Shown in pieces: positions 1 through 12,000 of a DNA stretch of 64,000 nt. Position numbers and translations under genes: made by a program. Each line of letters begins with the position of its first letter. Position 1 is the first letter of the stretch. The notes under the pieces are model-generated. The model searched no databases and had not been told where the DNA came from. It worked only from the letters and a program-made list of their open reading frames with translations. Source of the stretch: Montifringilla adamsi (Eukaryota > Chordata > Aves > Passeriformes > Passeridae); NCBI GenBank assembly GCA_017590115.1, contig JAGGNK010011892.1, forward strand, positions 3,625,993 to 3,689,992, read 5' to 3'.

Positions 1-632
1 GCGGCGGCGGCAGCTCGCGGGGCGAGGCGAGGCAAGGCGAGGCCGGCCGTGGGCCAGCCCGCCCGCCCGGGGCGGGTTTCCTTCCGCGCCGGGGCCGCCG
101 GGGGATGCGCCGCTCTCCCGCGGCGGCGTTGGCTTTGTTGCTGCTGTGGCCGCCTCTCCACCGCAGCCGCCGAGGGCGTGTTCGGGGGCGGGGGTGTCGC
201 TGTTTGCCCCTTCCCTCAGGAGTCCGTTGTGCGGGCTGAGGGGACGGCCCCAAGCCGGGCTCGGCTCGAGGCACGAAGCAGAGGCGGCCTTGGAGGCGGG
301 GGCCGGGGTGGTCTCTCGCCCTTGGAAAGCGGTGTCCTAGCTTGCTGCTGTGCGTGGGTGTTCCTTCCTCCTCCTCTTCCCGCTGTTCCCCTCCCTGGAA
401 CAGGCGCGGCGCTAGCCGGTGCCCGCAGGTCTGAGCGCACCTTTCCCCGCAGGCAAGGAGCGCAGCTGCTGCGACGCGCCCGGCTCGCCTTAAAAAGTGT
501 TTAATTACCGGGACCGGAACGAGCCGCTCGATTCCAGGCGGGCGTAGGGAACTCCGGCGGTCCTGCTGAAGTTGTCACTGCTTGGAACTGTGCCTGCCTG
601 CTGATCCGGGTGAGATCTCGCACGAGCTGTGG
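1..632 (+). promoter_or_regulatory. OSBPL1A: CpG-island promoter and untranslated first exon of OSBPL1A
   Basis: The first about 480 bases are extremely GC- and CpG-rich, with GC-box-like sequence near 69-76 and no clear TATA box. This is the usual form of a housekeeping vertebrate promoter. Composition falls to AT-rich intron soon after 640. Two good donors are visible: CCGG|GTGAGA after 609 and TGTGG|GTAAGC after 632. Either could end the first exon, which must be non-coding because the first ORP1 codon is at 5943. The transcription start cannot be placed and may lie left of the window. The open frames here (for example 49-504) are by-products of GC richness. Confidence 0.65.
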
Positions 633-3600
633 GTAAGCTTATTCAGAGCGCCTGGGCTGAAAGAAAGTCTTTGATGTAACAGAAATGAAATATGTGCGGA
701 AAACAGCAGGGAGATGCCCAATAACGAGGATTAGTTTAAATAGTGGTGCTGAATAGATGGTTATTGCACATGTCTTAATTGCTATTAAACAAACAATATC
801 TTGATTTTAGAGAGGTGCTGCTTTCACAGGGAGTATGTGTCATAGAAGCATGACCAGCTTCTAACTTCCATAACCCTTTACCCAAAGACTGAAACAACTG
901 CTTTTAGATAACATCACTCATGCTTCTAGTACAGCCACTCTTTCTTCTTGGAGCAGCTCCTGTCAGTACAGTGTGTTGTGTGGGTTTGTGGACAGGTTCT
1001 GTCTGTTTGTGCAGTTTGGTGCATTTTACCCGCCTTCTCTGCAAGCATCACATCATAACGTGTGCGTGCTGGGACATGTAAGAAATCTTCCTGAACACGT
1101 ATCAGCCTCTCCTACAGAAATCTGATTTTCATTGCTAAAGGAAGATCTATTGAAATACTAGGCAATGTTGTGCTTTTTGCCAGCCTTACTGTTTGTCAGG
1201 GGGAGAAAACTTCCTGTGCGACCCGTGGCTGCTGCCTCAGAGCCTTAATGTTAGGTTGGCCAAGGACAGTGCTGCTTCTCCTGCTTTTTTAGCGGTATAT
1301 GAGTGTAACCCACTCATATTCTGCTTAGTATATATTGTCATTGTTCTGGGCTGCGTACATAGCTAGAGAATTCAGCAGAAGAAACTAAAGCAAAAGCAAG
1401 TGGGTCTTACAAGTAGTGCTGCCTTGTAGTCAGGAGTGGCACTTTGGATCTTCATAGGTCACTTTGAGAAAAGAAGCTTTTTTTTTTGCTTGACTTTATC
1501 CTAGCAGGTAGGTAGTTAGTCGGCCTTTTGTGTTGAAGTATTCTGCAAAACTCCATTAAGCAGGCATGCAGGCAGAATGGTAACCTGTGTTCTCTGTGTT
1601 GGAAACAACCCCTGTGTGAAGATAGACCCTCTAGTAGTGTGACAGAATCACTCTGGCATAGGTCTCATAGAAGAAGATAAAAGCAGAGCATCTTAATGCT
1701 ATTTTGTATACCTTCTTAAAGGATAAGATTCAGTTAGCGGTCAAGTACTGCTGTGGTAGTCCTAATGAGTTCAACAGAAGTGCCTTGCAGTCACATCTCA
1801 GCTGCAGAGGAGATGCTAAATAATGTCCTGTGGTGTTGTGTCATGATGTACCAGTGACTGTGGAGACTGCCACGCAAGCCTTTCAAGGACACAAGGCTTA
1901 AATAGGGGCCATGAAAGGCAGTTTACCTGTATCAGCTGATTAATGGAATAAGGTAATGATGGCAGCACGGCTGAATGAAAGATGTTTTCTCTTTTAAGTG
2001 GCTAGTAGATTTGCATAGAGGCAGCACAATCCATATAGATGAACCTGCTATTAGTATCTTAAGGCTAATAACTCCAAACTAAACTATTACATTTCTCCCT
2101 CAGTGCTGATGGCCTGGATTGGTGCCTCAAAACTGGTGGGTGGGGATTTTAGAGCTCTTCATGATGGGTCATGGGACCAAATAAACTCCTGTCTGCACAG
2201 GAGTATACGTGTACAAAGTACAGCTGCAAGTGCACACCACTTGAGTGCCCGTGCATTGATTTGTTTCCATACTCTAAACTTGTTACTCAAACTTCTGTTG
2301 GTGGCTTCTCATCTCCATTACAGAGCAAATCCTATTGCTTAAAACGGTATTTACAACAGTATAAAAGGTTCTGTTAAGAGTCTCCTTGCTGCCAGCTTTA
2401 TTTAGGCATGTCGTTTAGCTTATTAGCTGAAGCTGTATGTTCTTTATCATTTGTCTGATGAGTAACTGCATGCAGATGCACTTTCCAGCCCCAATTGTAG
2501 AAACACTTTCACGTGAGTGATCCTTCTGTGATTAGTAGCCAGACAGTAATTATTCTGCGTCATTGTGTGCTGCAGGCTTACAAAGTGTATTTGAAATTGG
2601 AGGCTTGGCCTGAACAGCAAGGTCTTTGAGGAGTAAACCAGTGAAGCAGGCAGACCATGTTGCTATGCATGTTGCTCTATTGCTAGTGTTTGCTTTAAGA
2701 GTACAAACAAATCAGTGATTTTAACCTTACAACTATTCAGTGGTAGAAAAACTATGCAAGTAATTTTATGTAGTGGTTGAACTTTCTGTGTATTTTGAGC
2801 TGTTTAAGATTCTGCTCATGTACATAATAGGCCTTGCTGCATGCAAGAGTCATTTATTTGAATCAGCGTCTTGGTTTCTTTCCCAAACATTATTTTCTTC
2901 CTTCTCGTCAATATCAAATGGAAACAGCAGGTTGTTAATGCGTTGAAAATGCATTGCTATTTGTACCTGCTAAGTAGGTGAGATGTTGACAAACGATACA
3001 GGGCAATGATAGGAGCGTGTTTCTCATCTGAGACATGGCTAAAGCAATACTGTGTGGGAGGGGGTGAAAATGAACTATGAGCTTTGCTTTTTTTCTTCCC
3101 CTTTCCCCCCAGTGATGGCTAAGCCAGCAAAATGAGTCTAACTGTCCTCTTATCTTTGGTCTGTGTGATTCTCAGTGCTGCATTCTGTGTCCCGCTGAAA
3201 CTGTATCACTCATCTTCAGGGATAGTATTACAGGCTGATAATACATTAACATACATGATTTTGATCATTCTGTAGACACTGCTAGAACTGATTCACTGAG
3301 GAAAATTATACCTGCCCCAGTAACAATAAACTGTGCTGTGTTGCCTCCACAAGTGGATAGACTCCTGTTTAAAGGAGAAAGTAGCTTCAGGGCTCGAACG
3401 ACTGGTAGAGGAACTAGTACTGTTTTGTTTTGTTTTCTGGTAGAACTGAAAAGTATGCATGAGCAAGAGTGCTGACTAACTGCTTCTGGAGAAGGCATTT
3501 GTATCCTGTGTCTGTTGTAAATTGCAGGTGACTGATCCAGTCTGTTCTTCTGAAATATGCCAGAAAGGGCTTGCTTAGTCTTTGTCAAATTCTTTGGAAA

Positions 3601-5940
3601 CAGATTCTCTCTCTGCCTTTGCTGACTGAGGAAAAGGTAGGGAAACCTCTTTTTGCTGTGTTGTTAGCTCTTTGGCAGTCTGTCCTGTTCTAATTTCTGC
3701 CTCAGTCTTGAATATTGCAGGATCTGCCACTGTTACAGGCTTTTTGTTCCTTACCCAGTGTTCTCACTGTCTCTTTTCTTGCTGAGTGGCTTCTTATCTT
3801 ACCGTAGTTAAAGAGCTCCCTGCATCTATTTAAGCTGTGAGTGTGTGTGGTGCAATCAAGCTGCCTGTCCAGAGCAGCAGAGTGTAAACAGTTTGTGGGA
3901 CCATTCAAAACCTCTGCTAGTATAGGAAAGCTACCTGTGTGAGGCCAGTAATCATTAACTGACTGCAGGATCTGGTAAACCTAGTGTGTCGGGTGAATAT
4001 CCTAAACTGGAGACACTAAATTTGGACAGGGTCTCTTGTTTTCCTGTTGTATCAACAGCAATGAATTGTCTATAGCAGCACAGTCTTTTGAAGTTGTTTC
4101 TAACATAGTTTCTTGACACTGCTTAAAAGCAATATATTTAAATAGGGAAATGCTGTATCTAGGTCTAGTTGAATAATAGGATAAGCTGAATTGGAAGGGA
4201 CCCATCAGGATCACCAAGTCCCCATCAGGATCACTGAGTCCAGGTCCTGGCACTATGCAGGATGCCCCATGAGTCACACCATGTGCCTGAGAGCATTGTC
4301 TTCTTGACTTCTTGGATGTCAGGTTTAGTGCTGTGTCTACTTTTCTGGAGAACCTGTTCCAGTGCTTAACCACCCTCTGGGTGAAAAACTTTTTCTTGAT
4401 ACCCAGCCTAAATCTCCCCTGACTCAGCTTCATGCTTTTTCCCCAAGTCCTGGCACTGGACACAAGAGTGAAGAGATTGGTACCTGCCCCTCTGCTTTCC
4501 CCCATAAGAATGTGGGAGACTGCAATGAGGTCTCCCTTCAGTCTCCTCTTCTTCAGGCTGAGCAAACCAAATAACCTCAGCCTCCCTTGACAAAGCTTCC
4601 CCTCCAGATCTTTCACCATCTTCATTGCTCTCCTTTGGGCACTCTCTAATAGCTTAATGCCTTTTTTATATTGTGGTGCCCAAAACTGCCCTCAGCACTC
4701 GAGGTGGGGCTGTCCCAGTGCAGAGCAGAGCAGGACAATCCCCTCCTGTGCCTGACTGGCAATGCTGTGCCTGATGCCCCACAGCACACAGCTGCCCCTC
4801 CTGGCTGCCAGGGCACTGCTGACTTGTGTTCAACTTGCCATTGACCAGGACCCATCCCCAGGTCCCCTTCTGCACTGGTACTCTCCAACATCTCACTCCC
4901 CTGTCCACATCCAGGGTTGCCATGTCCCAGATGCAGAGTCCAGCACTTGTGCTTGTTAAACTTCATACAGTTGGTCACTGTTGTAATGGCATAAAAAAAA
5001 AAGGCAAACCAACTTCAGATTGTGACTTCAGTGTAGAAAAAGATTGGTTAAGACATCACTTAGTAACTGTATTCTTCAACAGACCTGGTAAGTAGCAGTA
5101 TTGGTTGCCCAAAGATCTAAGGCTCCCCATCTAGTAGAGAGCTGTAAAATAGTTTTGTTAAAAGGTTTTGTTTTCTCCCTTCTTTGAAAGTCATAAATAC
5201 CTTTTGTTTTTTCTTTGCAGTTCAAGAGCAATGGTAGGATGAGAATTAATTAATGATCTTTTACAGTTGTCTGTTAACTTCCTTATATTGTACTGTTGTG
5301 TTTCCTAAAGATAAAGTCAAATCTACAAAGTTGTCTGAGTCCCCGATTCCCCTTCACATTGAGGTTGCAGGGCCTCAGATACCCAGGCTCAAGAGATGGT
5401 AGTACTAATCACTGATGGGTATCTGACATCTCCATGCAAAGACATTCTGTTCCCTAGGGTTGGCAGCCAAAATAATTGTCAATTAATTCTCAGGTAATAC
5501 TTGGGTTAATGGATGTACATAGTTACTTTCTTTTTTTTTTTTTCATTCCTGTTGCCTTTGGAAACCTGAAGGGATAAGGGTGAAAGCCTTGTAAGGAAAA
5601 AGCAAATGCTTACTGGTTATGCTTGTAGCAAAGCTTGCCTTGTTAATGGCATAGAGTTTCAACTCCCAAGCCACACTTAGAACCTAGAAAACAGAGAAGC
5701 AAGAAAACATGGGTATTTGGTTATTTAACTACTTTGTATGAGGAATTTTAATGCTTCTTAGTAGCCTGAGTGCTGGGCTGTTGCAACAGCTTGGGCATTA
5801 AGTGTGTGCCACAGAGAGAATAGTTACCTTTCTCGTACCAGGATTAGTATTAAATAACAGCTAAAGGTGACGTAATTTTAAGCCATAACTTACAGCAGTA
5901 TAACTGATTGCACAATCTCTTCTTTTGTATATTTTATCAG
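633..5940 (+). other. OSBPL1A: Intron 1 (5' UTR intron)
   Basis: This intron separates the untranslated first exon from the ATG exon. It is AT-rich and contains a minus-strand CR1 fragment at about 4176-4980 and a T tract near 5530. I see no coding exon. Acceptor-like sites at 3112 and 5220 could serve extra 5' UTR exons, but nothing supports their use. Confidence 0.75.
4176..4980 (-). mobile_element. CR1 LINE fragment (3' part), minus strand
   Basis: Read on the minus strand, this has the typical avian CR1 tail. The translation runs through a LFGLLSLKKRRLKGDLI-like stretch and an RVVKHWNRFSRKV-like stretch, as in the C-terminal end of CR1 ORF2. It then ends near 4180 in the CR1 3' end that reads on the plus strand as 'ttggaagggacc'. 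A small direct duplication ('catcaggatca' twice, 4205-4235) interrupts it. The frame at 4002-4625 (minus) is residual CR1 sequence and not a host gene. The copy is 5'-truncated, as most CR1 copies are, and old. Confidence 0.85.
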
Positions 5941-6063
5941 AGATGACTACAGAAGCAGAACAGCAGCTTCTCCATGATGCTAGAAATGGAAATGCTGAAG
6001 AAGTTAAACAGCTGTTGGATACCTTGGACAAAGGAGAAATAAGCTTTGATATCAACTGTAAAG
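5941..6063 (+). CDS. OSBPL1A: OSBPL1A coding exon 1 (start codon; N-terminal helix of ankyrin region)
   Basis: The acceptor 'attttatcag' ends at 5940. The ATG is at 5943, two bases into the exon, and the donor AAG|GTTAGT follows 6063. It encodes residues 1-40 plus the first base of codon 41 (phase 1), beginning MTTEAEQQLLHDARNGNAEE. This matches the conserved ORP1L N-terminus and leads into the first ankyrin unit. The start is chosen because it coincides with the family N-terminus and the upstream sequence is intron. Kozak position -3 comes from exon 1 and would be G with either donor. Confidence 0.96.
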
Positions 6064-9000
6064 GTTAGTAGCCTTCCTCAAATGTTTGCAATCTTGCTGT
6101 TAAAGTCACGTGTAGTGAAACTGATAGTGGTAGTATAATCTTGCTTTCTTTGGAGTGCTCAGTACAGTAATAAAAAACCCACTTAAACAGCTTTTATACT
6201 GTGACTTAAGGGCATATTTGCATAGGGGAGGGATAATAAAAGAGTATGGATTGTTGCAGTGTACAGAAAAACTCAGCATAATTCATAGACACTAGATGTG
6301 TCGACAAGGGATCAGTACCTCTTTTTGCCCGTGTTCATACTTCTGCCAATTTTGAGGCTTTAGAATACTAAACAAAACAGATTGTGGTGCCTGGGGATTG
6401 TTCAGGGAGGTAAATAGCTTTCATCAGAGCTGCAGAGAATATTAGATAAGGTCAGTCATTTGTGCTCTGCTCAGTGCAAGGGTTTATTATTTTGGGGTTT
6501 TTTAGCCCCATATTTTCTTATCACACAGTAGAAGTGTTACATGTCTTGCCACTTGCAAAAATGTTTGGGACAAATGTTTACTTCTTACTTCTGCAAAATA
6601 CTTGGGAAAAGAAGCTAAGACTGCTCTTCATCTAGGTCTGGGTCTTTGGCCATCACTGAAGTTTTGCTGATGTGCAGCTAACATAGGTGTGGCTCAGCAA
6701 CTTGCTTGCTGTGCATTAAAACTTCAAAATGGGACTAGATTTGCAAGCTTGCTAGCAGTTGCAGACTACCTTACCTCTTTGTTATTTTAGTAGATTTATA
6801 TTTCTCTTTATTTACATGAGTGTGTTTCTGGTTGCTTCCAAGATGTGGATGTGAATCTCACTCTTTCTACCCAGGGTGATATTCCATTGCTTGTCATTTA
6901 GCTGTTTAGCAGCACTGAGAAGAAGGTGCTGCAGAGGGAGAGGGGAGTAATCAACTGTGCTTCCTCTCAACCTTGACAAATGGGAACACCTTGCCCTAAA
7001 GGGCAGGGATTCCTATTACCTGAACAAGCTCTATCCCTTTCCCAAGTCTCATTCTTAATCATTAGCTTACTTATCATTTTGTTTGACTACTCAGCCGTGT
7101 TTGTGTTTTCTCAATGGTTAATGTACTCACCTTAGAAAAGAAGTTGTGAAACCCAAGCTCTTGCTACTTCATCTTTGGGGAGCTAGTTCATAATTTAAAG
7201 GGGAGCCAAACATACCTTGATGAAGCTGAAGTCCTCCACCCTCAGAAGTATATCCTTGGTAAATATTCAATATGTGTAGTGCCTAAACAATTGGAATAAA
7301 AGTATCTTAAGATTCATGCAACGGTGCCCATAAATAAGTTCCTGAAGTCTCCTGTCCTTAGAAGAGGTGTCAGAGTGTCTCTGATGTGTTCTTACACATA
7401 ATCTGAAGTCAAGGAAACTTACTGACATGGTATACTCTACTGTCTGTTGTATCAAGCAAAGAGGTCTCTGGTGAGAAAGTCTGCAGTGTAGAAGAGACTC
7501 AAGTAATGAAGTGAAAGATGGTGCTTAGCTGTTTTTCCAGTTCAGAAGTACGTGCCAGTTGGTTAATACTTTCTTGCTAATGGGAGGTCTAGGAAGCTAG
7601 AGGGAATGTGCTTTGATATTACATTTAACCTAAACTAGTTCCAAATATGGATTTTGTTCACTGTGAAATCTCTGCTTTTGAAGTTTCAATTCTTCTAAAT
7701 GTCTGAGGACACAGAAGTGTAATTAATGTTATTTGGGGGAACTGCTCTAGTTGTGTGAAACTTCAGAGTTAAATCTGTAGTCTTTTTTTCAGAGACTGAC
7801 TTGTTTCACTTTGCTCCCATAGAGTGTTCCACTGGAAACAGTCTAAGACAAATTCAGGCCAAACAGCCTCTGCTGTATAACTGGCTGTGGCATTCTGCCT
7901 CCTCACTAGCTAAACCACTGTGTCTTGCTACGAGTTCTGATCTGTTGGGTAGCACCAGATAGTAATTGCATAACAACCTGATGATTAACTAAAGTACACA
8001 TTGTAGACTGTAACTATCTTTTTGCAATGCTTAATCTTCCTTCTCTTCCTGACAGCCTCTTGTGCTCCTGTCATTATCTTGGATAATAGATGTCCCTAGA
8101 AAGTCAGGGTATAGGGAATGTCTTCAGTGCTGTAGCAGTTCCTTCAGGATTTCCGTCTGATACTGCAGTGCTGCTTGGCTTGGAATAAAGTGCTTCTGGA
8201 GCAGGTGGGAGGCTGTACTGCAGGTGGTGTAAACTTCCTGCAGGGTGTGCCTTGGTAGCCCAAAGTTTGACAAGTTGGTGTGTCTGGGTGTCAAAACTTG
8301 TCTTTTGACATCTTCTCCTTGTCTTTTCAGAGGGGAGCTACATCTGAGGCTGTGTGTGCTGTATATTCATAAGTGCCAAGTCTGACAACAGTGATCCTAA
8401 ACATCACAATTTCTACCAAACTGAAGGAAGAGAAAATAAGTTCAAGCTTCTGTACTTGCTCAGTTGTGACTGTATTCTACCCAGTCAGTGCTTGCAGATA
8501 AGCAGGATTTGCTTGAGGAAAATCCAGCCAAATTATCTAAACTTCTCTTTCTGGGTTCCTCAGTTCACTGGTTTGGAAAGAAGGAATCTACATTAAAACA
8601 GTACCAAACCCAGGTTTCATCCAAAATAATCGTGTTTTCTAAGGACATCTCTTGGCTCATTCTTCTTAAATACAAGAAAATAGGGTATCTAGGAATTTGC
8701 AGTGTAAAAACTCTGTAAGGTAAGGTCAATGGTCAGTAGTGTGTTATGGCAAAATACACTTTTGAATGACTACACAGTGGCCTAGCAGCACACAGCTGGA
8801 AAAGGGCTGCCTACCTTGTCTCCATTCTCTAAGCAAATGGTAACACTTGAGACTTAGAGTTAAGTGGCATTATACCAAAGAGCTTTGTGTAAGAGGGAAA
8901 GGAATTATGTTTTTTGTTGGAATTACATTATTTCTTCTTTCCTATCCTTGCATTCTCCCTAGTGTAATGCTGTCATGGTTTAAAATAATAATAAAGTGCA

Positions 9001-12000
9001 AACACTTGTGGTCACTTTGAAGAGAAGTAATACCTCAAAAGCTTGAGAAATAAATGGTCAGCTAACATCAGAAATGCAGACATTCAGAATGGATGCAGAA
9101 CAAGGGCCTGTTCTTACTTTATTCAGTAAGAACTATAAATGTGGAGAGATTTCTGGTTGTGTTTGGGGTTTTTTTTTTGGTTGTTTTTTTTTTTTTTTTG
9201 TTTTTTTTGGTTTTTTTTTTTGTGTGGTTTTTTTGGGGTTTTTTTGGGGGTTTTTTTTTTTTTTTTTTGCATGACTGAATTCCTTGGCAGCATCAGTGTT
9301 TTGTCAGTGCTGTTAACTAATGAATGTTTTGACGTAATTGTATGAATTCAGTGCAACTCAGATCTCTTTTGTGTTCTTTGAATGAACATTAGTTCCTACT
9401 GGACTGAGGGATGAGTGATGTCCCTTTAGTATGTTATCCAACATAACTAGCCCCAGAGTTAGTGGTCCACACAGTATTTATCTTCTGTAATACTTTGGCC
9501 CATCAGTAACATAGGGTAGGAGCTCTGTTGTTGGCCAGACTGTAATGAGGGAAAGATCTAAATCTGGGATTGGAAACAACAAGAGTTCAGAAGAAGGAGA
9601 ATCAAATTACAAAAGAAATTGTCAATAAAGAGCAGGAATGTTAGCTGGAAACAGTTATAAGAAATGGGAAAATATTTCAGCTCTGAACCACATTCTAATG
9701 TTAATTTTTAATATGAGAGCAGAAAAGATGATGAACTTTCAAGATTAATGGTTTATTTTCCTTGAGCTTGTGGTTTGTTTTCTCAGGGCAAACTTATGTT
9801 GTGTGCGTTCCATGCCTCAGTACTTGAGCTTATGTGACAGGGGAAAACTTAATGGTGGCAGTGATTTCAAAACAATTTCTACTGCCTTATTTTCATTTTT
9901 CTTCCAAGTACAAAATGATAGCTTTTAGGTGACACTGTAATGCTGTGGGTGTATTGCTTAGTTAAAAACAGGGTACGGGTTCTTTTGCTTAATATAGTTG
10001 AGTGTTGCCATTGGAAAGTAAAGTGAGTTATTAACTTTAGTAATCTTGAATGCTTTAATATCTTGCTTTTAAAGAAATTATTGTGGGAGAGTTGTTGAAT
10101 TTCATACAGCCAGTCTTCCAGGTCATGTTTTAAGTGCTCTTTAAAGCATAAATCATATTTTCTTTTCCATGATCATTCGTGTGCCTGCTTTCTGTCTGTT
10201 CTTTATCGTTCTGAAACTTAGAGCTGTAGATGATACAGGAGTTCTACTATGCATAAAGATTTCAAAGCACGTTACTTAATGAGGCTGTCTTTATTAGAAC
10301 TGAGTAAAGCACAAGACAAAGCTGACGACAAAAAGCCTCAACATTGGGTCATTCCACCTATTTTAGTTTGAATCCTTTGTTTGAAAGATGGGTTGTCTTA
10401 CCTCTCGTTTGTGTGAAGAAAATAAAATAGTGTAAACCAATGAGTGTTTTGATAAAAAAGAGAAAAATGTGCTTGCATGTGCCATTTTCATAGTGAATAA
10501 AGAGGGAAAGTAACTGAAGCTACTTGCTGGTATTGAAAGGTGTTGCATGCAAAGAAAAGTTTTAGTCTCAGGTGACATGACTTTTCCCTTTCAGAAAGTT
10601 GTGGGGGTTTTTGTTTGGGTTTTTGGGGTTGATTTTGTTTGGTTTGTTAGGTATTTTTGGTGTTTTGTTTTGATTTTTTTTTTTTTAGATTTGAATCAGT
10701 CTTTCTCAAACTGCCTCCTGGTTTAGTAATTTAAATAATATGAGTAGTATTGATGCTTCCAGCCTCTTTATTCCTCTGCTGCTGTGAAGAATGGTCATCC
10801 ATGACAACCTCCAAGCACACAACAATATCTCTTTTGTACTGTGTGATCAAAACTTCATTTACCTCTTTTGTCTTTTAGGTAGAAGTAAGTCTAATATGGG
10901 TTGGACACCTCTTCACCTTGCTTGCTACTTTGGACATGCTGTTGTGGTAGAGGATTTGCTGAAGGTATATATCTATTTTCCTCTCTGTGTAAGGTTAGAA
11001 GCAGTTAGTGTTTCTTCAGGTTTTTGTGGTAGATGAAAGGAGGCTTTGCAGAGAGGCAGAGGCACTCCTACAGTTTATCTACATGTAACATGTAACTGTT
11101 GTGACGTTAAGATAGGCCTGGTTTAGAAGGACCCAAAATAGTGACAGTGGAAGTCTATACAGTAGCCCTTACTCTGAGCAGTTTTTACAATTATTGGTAC
11201 TTAGCTGGTTTTCTCTTGCAGTTAAGTATCTGCATATAGGAACTAAAGATTTGCAATATATAGATATGCACTCATGAAAGCTCAGGTTTTTTGAAGCTTA
11301 GTGGGTATCTGTATATAATAAGCCAGCATGTGATACTAGTAATGCAATTACTTCAATAGTTTGATTAGTTTACTGTTGTACACAAAGTGCTTAAGTTTAG
11401 GCAGTTTCAGTTACTGAGCTGTAGAAAAGGCTAAAGTGTCTCAAATGCAAAAAATTCTGCATTATCTAATTCTATATTGTGCATAGAAGTATGCACAGAA
11501 TTTTGTGCAGAGTAGCCTATATGTGTTTCTTTCAGGTGCTGGCTAATATATTTTGACTCATTATTTCTAACATTTGAAATAATGAACTGCGTGGTGAATT
11601 TTGAAATTATGGATTTCTGTTATCAAAATGGATGAGTTTGTATTTGCATAACAACTGCAAATGCAGTGACTATGTGGTTTCTGACTGAATTTTTTTTGTT
11701 TTTGCTCTCAGGGTAGCTTCAACCAACCTTAACTATATTAGACCCTCTTTCATATTTGAAAGATTTTGCTGGATGGCAGGAGTGTGATAAACAGGCTCAA
11801 GTGCAAAGCTAACTAGTGCTAAACTAGATTTTCGTTAAGAATAAAAGCTGACAGCATAATCCAGACTTTAAAGAAGGAAACAAATTTGAGATTTCTTTGA
11901 GAAATTTTTCTCTAGCCTACACACTTGCTCAGTTAACAAAGCAATTTTCAATTCAAGCGGGCTACTTAAAGCAAAAGGTAAAGTTTTATCACTTAATACA

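Noticed and set aside
49..504. 151-codon frame in the first CpG island
   Set aside because: It is Gly/Ala/Arg-rich GC-driven sequence in an untranslated exon; the true ORP1 start is at 5943.
3113..3135. Strong-looking acceptor (CCCTTTCCCCCCAG) in intron 1
   Set aside because: No convincing donor or coding sequence follows; decoy acceptors are common in large introns.
4002..4625. 207-codon open frame on the minus strand
   Set aside because: It is the tail of a CR1 LINE ORF2 running into flanking sequence, not a host gene.
5221..5233. Possible 13-base microexon with good acceptor and donor before the ATG exon
   Set aside because: The sites are plausible, but a 13-base untranslated microexon has no other support.
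9074..9345. Phe/Val-rich 'membrane protein' frames
   Set aside because: They are translations of a T/G low-complexity tract, not genuine transmembrane segments.
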